Origin: an uncultured Erysipelotrichaceae bacterium
GTDB lineage: Bacteria; Bacillota_I; Bacilli_A; Erysipelotrichales; Coprobacillaceae
NCBI GenBank assembly: GCA_947573745.1
Contig: CANPGX010000019.1
Span: 1-11,794, forward strand
Length of the DNA stretch: 11,794 nt
Direction of reading: 5' to 3'
The notes beneath the pieces are model-generated. The model was not told the origin of the DNA, ran no database searches, and saw nothing but the letters and a program-made list of their open reading frames with translations. A program made the position numbers and the translations under genes. This document shows, one piece after another, positions 8,561-11,794 of this stretch. The stretch's first letter is position 1, and every line of letters begins with the position of its first letter.

Positions 8561-8598
8561 AAGGAGGTAAAAACAGAAGGTGTTTTTACCTCTTTTTT
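8561..8598 (+). terminator. Terminator hairpin in the uracil permease leader (candidate attenuator)
   Basis: A perfect 12-bp inverted repeat (GAGGTAAAAACA at 8564-8575, TGTTTTTACCTC at 8581-8592, loop GAAGG) is followed by TTTTTT at 8593-8598. The base can be extended by one G-U and two A-U pairs at 8561-8563. It sits between the predicted promoter and the permease ATG. Only 21 nt remain between the U-run and the start codon, too few for another promoter, so permease mRNA must read through it. The 5' arm includes AAGGAGGT (8561-8568), a perfect Shine-Dalgarno sequence without a well-spaced start codon. It may also terminate the upstream exporter operon. The structure is certain; its regulatory use is inferred. 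Confidence 0.75.
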
Positions 8599-8619
8599 CA
8601 TGGTTAAAGGGGGATTATC

Positions 8620-9939
8620 ATGGAAGACAAGAAGTTAATTTTAGATGTGAATGAAAAACCAAAACCGTTACAATGGTTTTTATTAAGTTTTCAACATGTC
8701 TTTGCGATGTTCGGGGCAACAGTGCTTGTTCCTTTGTTGGTCAATGAAGCTGTAGGACAAGAAGTATTGTCTATTTCTGTAACATTAGTGTGTGCTGGTA
8801 TAGGAACATTTATTTATGCGTTATGTACAAAATTTAAATCACCTGTCTTTTTAGGAAGTTCATTTGCGTTTATCAACCCAATGGTCGCTGTTGCAGCTGG
8901 TGCTATCGCCAGTGGTGCAAGTTCACCTAAAGATGCAGTTTTTACGGGGATTATGGCTGTAGGTATTGTTTATGTGATCATGAGCTTTCTTATTAAAGCG
9001 ATGGGTAAGGGATGGATTGATAAGATTTTACCACCTGTTGTGATTGGACCTATGATTGCTATTATCGGATTGTCTTTAGCACCAACTGCTGTCAATCAAA
9101 TGGGATTAGCGAATGAATCTGTTAATTTTTCACGCTTATCTATTGCTGTTGTGGCGATGCTTGTCACCGCTGTATGTGCGATTAAAGCTAAGGGCTTCTT
9201 AAAAGTCATTCCATTTTTAATTGGGATTGCTGCAGGTTATTTTTGGTCCATTTTATTAAGTATCTTAGGTTGGATCGATCCTATTGATTTTAGTGCTGTA
9301 TTGAACACTGCCTGGTTCTCTATTCCTAATTTCTATGTACCTTTTGTATCTTATCAACTTGATTTCCAAGGAGTCATGACCATTGCACCACTGGCTGTTG
9401 TGACCGCTGCTGAACATATTGGAGATCATACCGTATTGGGTGCTATTATGGGAAGAAATCTTTTAAAAGATCCAGGATTAGATCGTACGATTTTAGGAGA
9501 TGGATTAGCTACCTTTGTTGCTGGTATGCTAGGTGGACCTGCAAATACTACTTATGGAGAAAATACCTCTGTTGTTGGTATGACAAAAGTAGGATCTGTT
9601 TATGTGGTATTAGGGGCAGCCTTCATTTCTATTTGTTTAGGATTCTTAGGTAAATTCAGTGCTATTATTAATACGATTCCAACAGAAGTTTTTGGTGGTG
9701 TTTGTTTACTCCTTTATGGTTTTATCGCTAGTAATGGATTAAGAGTTTTAGTGGATCATCAAGTTGATTTTTCAAAGACAAGTAATGTTGTTGTAGTATC
9801 AACAATGTTAGTCTTAGGTTTGGGTAATGCAAGTATTAAACTTTCTATATTAGGGGCTTCAATTACTTTAACAGGGATGGTTTTAGCCGCTATCGTTGGT
9901 ATTTGTTTGAACCTCGTTTTTAATAAAGCGGAGAAATAA
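8620..9939 (+). CDS. uraA: Uracil permease, NCS2 family uracil:H+ symporter
   Basis: Imports uracil across the cytoplasmic membrane with protons for pyrimidine salvage. The 439-residue protein (E. coli UraA is 429) is hydrophobic throughout and should form the 14-segment fold. The N-terminal block QHVFAMFGATVLVPLL is characteristic of UraA/PyrP. The substrate-site segment TAAEHIGDH carries E265 (UraA E241), and NTTYGENTSV carries E314 (UraA E290), the residues that bind uracil. The Gly-rich PPVVIGPMIAIIGLSLAP block is also present. The NTTYGEN motif favours uracil over xanthine/urate transporters. AAAGGGGG at 8606-8613 lies 6 nt before the ATG. It has its own promoter and terminator and is alone in its unit, with a hairpin in its leader. 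Bacillus calls the equivalent gene pyrP. Substrate fairly sure from motifs, not proven. Confidence 0.92.
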   Translation: MEDKKLILDVNEKPKPLQWFLLSFQHVFAMFGATVLVPLLVNEAVGQEVLSISVTLVCAGIGTFIYALCTKFKSPVFLGSSFAFINPMVAVAAGAIASGASSPKDAVFTGIMAVGIVYVIMSFLIKAMGKGWIDKILPPVVIGPMIAIIGLSLAPTAVNQMGLANESVNFSRLSIAVVAMLVTAVCAIKAKGFLKVIPFLIGIAAGYFWSILLSILGWIDPIDFSAVLNTAWFSIPNFYVPFVSYQLDFQGVMTIAPLAVVTAAEHIGDHTVLGAIMGRNLLKDPGLDRTILGDGLATFVAGMLGGPANTTYGENTSVVGMTKVGSVYVVLGAAFISICLGFLGKFSAIINTIPTEVFGGVCLLLYGFIASNGLRVLVDHQVDFSKTSNVVVVSTMLVLGLGNASIKLSILGASITLTGMVLAAIVGICLNLVFNKAEK

Positions 9940-9945
9940 AGAAAG

Positions 9946-9980
9946 AAGAGGTTATATCTTTTTAAGAGTAACCTCTTTTT
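9946..9980 (+). terminator. Intrinsic terminator of the uracil permease gene
   Basis: A 9-bp stem AAGAGGTTA (9946-9954) with TAACCTCTT (9969-9977) is topped by an inner stem TCTT/AAGA (9957-9960 with 9964-9967), and its 3' arm ends in TTTTT at 9976-9980. It starts 7 nt after the permease stop codon. Confidence 0.85.
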
Positions 9981-10062
9981 ATCACTTACAATGTAACCGA
10001 TTTCGTTTGAAGTCATAAATTTCCACTTTAAAGAAGAAATAATCTCTATTCATGTTTATGTT

Positions 10063-10093
10063 TTTCTTGTGTAAGATGATATTGTACAAGAAA
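10063..10093 (+). promoter_or_regulatory. Inverted repeat overlapping the PTS promoter, possible repressor operator
   Basis: TTTCTTGT (10063-10070) and ACAAGAAA (10086-10093) form a perfect 8-bp inverted repeat separated by 15 nt, spanning the candidate -10. The right half also contains the self-palindrome TTGTACAA at 10082-10089. GT...AC palindromes of this type are bound by GntR/HutC family regulators, which often control PTS beta-glucoside operons. The binding protein is unknown and no regulator gene is in the window. Confidence 0.35.
10077..10085 (+). promoter_or_regulatory. Weak candidate promoter (extended -10) of the PTS operon
   Basis: TGATATTGT holds an extended -10 (TG at 10077-10078, TATTGT at 10080-10085). 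It shares the TGATA core with the other two promoters in the window. No good -35 is visible at 17-18 bp; TTATGT at 10056-10061 is the nearest. TAAGAT at 10072-10077 is an alternative -10. A poor -35 is compatible with an activated or tightly repressed promoter. The predicted start near 10092 leaves a leader of about 34 nt. Confidence 0.35.
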
Positions 10094-10101
10094 GAGCGCT
10101 C
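10094..10101 (+). promoter_or_regulatory. GAGCGCTC palindrome, LacI-type operator candidate
   Basis: A perfect 8-bp GC-rich palindrome in an otherwise AT-rich leader, placed at about +3 to +10 of the predicted PTS transcript. A central CG in an AGCGCT core is typical of LacI-family operators; the CelR operator of Thermobifida contains GAGCGCTC. The flanks do not match a CcpA cre box well. Position and composition are suggestive only. Confidence 0.35.
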
Positions 10102-10125
10102 AAAAAAATAAAAGAGGAGAAAAAC

Positions 10126-11358
10126 ATGAATAAAATATTAGATTTTGTTGAAAACAAATTAGCACCGCCACTCACAAAGTTGGCAAGACAGCATCATCTT
10201 TCAGCAGTTAAAGATGGGATGATGGTCACTGTCCCATTAACTATCATTGGAAGTATTTTCTTATTGATTCCTAATATTCCAATTGACGCTATTAAACAAT
10301 TCTTTGCACCTTATGCAGGGATGATTACAACGGTCAATTCAGTGACTATTGGAATTGTTGCTTTGATAGGTGCCGGAAGTGTGGCTTATCATTTTGCTTT
10401 AGGTTATACCGATATTCGTATTGATCCACTTATTACAGGGATTGTTTCTATAGCAGGATTTTTACTTGCAACCTTAACAGAAGAATTTGGTATAGATGTA
10501 TCTTTATTTGGAACAAAAGGACTTTTTACGGCTATTCTTGTTGCCTTATTTACAGGCATGGTGATGCACTTTTTCCAAAAAAGAGATTTAGTCATTCATT
10601 TTCCAGATACAGTACCACCTCTTGTATCAAAATCATTTATGTCACTGATTCCTGCTTTTGTTTCGTTGACCGTCATTTGGTTGGTAAGAGTGATCCTGGG
10701 AATTAATGTTAATCAGTTGCTTATGGATTGCTTTTCACCATTTATCTTTGCATTGAACACCTTACCAGGATTCCTTGTCTTTATGTTTATTCGTTCTATG
10801 TTATGGAGTATAGGGATACATGGTGGTGCTGTTTTAGCTGTAGCTGATCCATTCTTCTTAACGATGTTCGGTGAAAATGCGGCTGCTTTTGCTGCGGGTA
10901 CTTTACCACCTTATATTACTGCCAGTGGCTTTACAATGTTTGTCTTTTTAGGTGGCGGTGGCGCAACATTACCTCTTGTTTTGATGATGATGCGTTCTAA
11001 AGATAAAGGCTTCAGTACTTTAGGAAAACTTTGTTTACCAGCAAGTTTATTTGAAATTAATGAACCAGTTGTTTTTGGGGTACCATTGGTAATGAATCCA
11101 TATATGATGATTCCTTATACGTTGTCAACCTTGACCTTATCAGCAGGCACTTATATTTTGATGACGCTTAATATCATCGGTCGCCCAGTGGCCAATATAC
11201 CATGGACTATTCCACCATTATTCTCACATTATTTAGTTACAGGTGGGAATATTCCAGCAGTCATCTGGGGTGTACTTGAATTGGTGATTGCCGGATGTAT
11301 TTATTATCCATTCTTTAAAGCTATGGAAAATCAACGCCTTCAAGTTACAGAAGAGTAG
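10126..11358 (+). CDS. PTS system EIIC component, lactose/cellobiose family
   Basis: The membrane channel subunit of a phosphotransferase system that imports a beta-linked disaccharide or aryl-beta-glucoside while EIIB phosphorylates it. The 410-residue product starts with the family hallmark MNKILDFVENKLAPPLTKLA, has about 10 hydrophobic segments, and carries the sugar-site residues H232 in LWSIGIHGG and E313 in EINEPVVFGVPLVMNP. These correspond to the conserved His and Glu of the ChbC transporter structure. AGAGGAG at 10113-10119 precedes the ATG by 6 nt. No EIIA or EIIB domain is fused or adjacent on the left, so these must be encoded elsewhere, perhaps after the window. The glycosidase gene begins 21 nt downstream, which points to cellobiose or an aryl-beta-glucoside as substrate rather than lactose. 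Chitobiose remains possible. The leader holds two candidate operators. Confidence 0.93.
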   Translation: MNKILDFVENKLAPPLTKLARQHHLSAVKDGMMVTVPLTIIGSIFLLIPNIPIDAIKQFFAPYAGMITTVNSVTIGIVALIGAGSVAYHFALGYTDIRIDPLITGIVSIAGFLLATLTEEFGIDVSLFGTKGLFTAILVALFTGMVMHFFQKRDLVIHFPDTVPPLVSKSFMSLIPAFVSLTVIWLVRVILGINVNQLLMDCFSPFIFALNTLPGFLVFMFIRSMLWSIGIHGGAVLAVADPFFLTMFGENAAAFAAGTLPPYITASGFTMFVFLGGGGATLPLVLMMMRSKDKGFSTLGKLCLPASLFEINEPVVFGVPLVMNPYMMIPYTLSTLTLSAGTYILMTLNIIGRPVANIPWTIPPLFSHYLVTGGNIPAVIWGVLELVIAGCIYYPFFKAMENQRLQVTEE

Positions 11359-11379
11359 TTCAAAAAAAGGGGTATTTAT

Positions 11380-11794
11380 ATGATGAATCAAAAATTAAAG
11401 ATCGTTATTGTAGGGGCTGGTAGTTCATATACACCAGAATTGATTGAAGGACTATCTCTTTATCGGAATAGTTTGCCAGTCAAAGAAATTGTTTTATTAG
11501 ATATCAATGAAGAACGTTTAAATATTATGGAAGGATTTGTGAATCGCTATATTCGTCATTTGAATTATGATGTTGAAGTAAGAAGTACAACTTCTCGTAA
11601 AGATGCTTTTACGGGAGCTGATTTCATCTCTACTCAAATTCGTGTTGGAGGCAATAAAGCCAGAATTAATGATGAAAAAATACCATTGAAGTATGGCTTG
11701 ATAGGACAAGAAACAACAGGAGCTGGTGGTATGTTCAATGCATTCCGTACGATTCCTGTGATGATTGATATTGCTAAGGATGTAGAAAAATATT
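11380..11794 (+). CDS. Family 4 glycoside hydrolase, probable 6-phospho-beta-glucosidase, 3' partial
   Basis: A cytoplasmic NAD+ and metal-dependent enzyme expected to split the phosphorylated disaccharide delivered by the PTS into glucose 6-phosphate and a sugar or aglycone. Only the first 138 residues, about a third of the usual 430-445, are inside the window. The N-terminal nucleotide-binding fold starts IVIVGAGSSYTPEL (8-21), followed by an acidic strand end LLDIN. The family 4 block is at 89-117 and includes GGNKAR, DEKIPLKYG and GQETTGAGG. GQETTG favours the phospho-beta-glucosidase branch (CelF, LicH, BglT) over alpha-glucosidases. The metal-binding Cys and His lie beyond the window edge. 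The ribosome-binding site AAAAGGGG at 11365-11372 lies 7 nt before the ATG at 11380; a second ATG directly follows at 11383 and could be used. Same operon as the EIIC gene. Confidence 0.9.
   Translation, partial: MMNQKLKIVIVGAGSSYTPELIEGLSLYRNSLPVKEIVLLDINEERLNIMEGFVNRYIRHLNYDVEVRSTTSRKDAFTGADFISTQIRVGGNKARINDEKIPLKYGLIGQETTGAGGMFNAFRTIPVMIDIAKDVEKY

Noticed and set aside
8551..8598. PyrR-binding attenuator, purine riboswitch or preQ1 riboswitch before the uracil permease
   Set aside because: The leader before the hairpin is about 10 nt by the predicted start, and I see neither the PyrR loop consensus nor the conserved aptamer cores.
10088..10107. CcpA cre box at the GAGCGCTC palindrome
   Set aside because: The core AGCGCT fits, but the outer TG and CA positions do not, so a different LacI-type site is more plausible.
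1..11794. CRISPR arrays, tRNA or rRNA genes, insertion sequences, phage or defence genes
   Set aside because: No repeat arrays, cloverleaf-like segments, transposase or integrase motifs, or target-site repeats were found on reading; almost all the DNA is occupied by metabolic and transport genes.

Overview
The window is AT-rich, with tightly packed genes all on the + strand, strong AAGGAG-type ribosome-binding sites and A/T-ending codons. It carries an [FeFe] hydrogenase, a PTS sugar permease and a family 4 glycosidase. Together these suggest a strictly anaerobic, fermentative low-GC Firmicute, probably a gut type such as the Erysipelotrichales/Coprobacillaceae. That placement is an inference from style and gene content; no marker gene is present.

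Layout. (1) 1-3373: the 3' end of a hydrogenase operon. A NuoF-like flavoprotein subunit (cut off at its 5' end by the window edge) is followed after 6 nt by the catalytic [FeFe] hydrogenase, then a strong hairpin terminator. (2) 3400-8506: a promoter followed by three exporters reading as one operon: a MATE antiporter and two ABC half-transporters whose motif asymmetry (Asp in place of the catalytic Glu in the first, LSTGQ signature in the second) marks them as a heterodimeric drug-type exporter. (3) 8515-9980: a uracil/H+ symporter of the NCS2 family with its own promoter and terminator. A 12-bp hairpin plus U-run lies between promoter and start codon, so the gene appears to be controlled by attenuation. 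(4) 10063-11794: a sugar operon with an operator-rich leader, a PTS EIIC of the lactose/cellobiose family, and the start of an NAD-dependent family 4 6-phospho-glycosidase that runs off the end.

How they work together: the hydrogenase pair re-oxidises NADH and reduced ferredoxin produced in fermentation by releasing H2. The PTS/GH4 pair imports and phosphorylates a beta-glucoside and cleaves it inside the cell. The uracil permease feeds pyrimidine salvage, and the exporters give toxin or drug efflux.

Most of the window is ordinary metabolism and transport. The part most worth a second look is the uracil permease leader (8539-8620). A promoter, a short A-run followed by U at the predicted transcription start, and a terminator hairpin about 10 nt later together resemble the layout of the CTP-sensing pyrG attenuator of Bacillus subtilis, but here for A/U and a uracil transporter. 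No PyrR site or known riboswitch is visible there.
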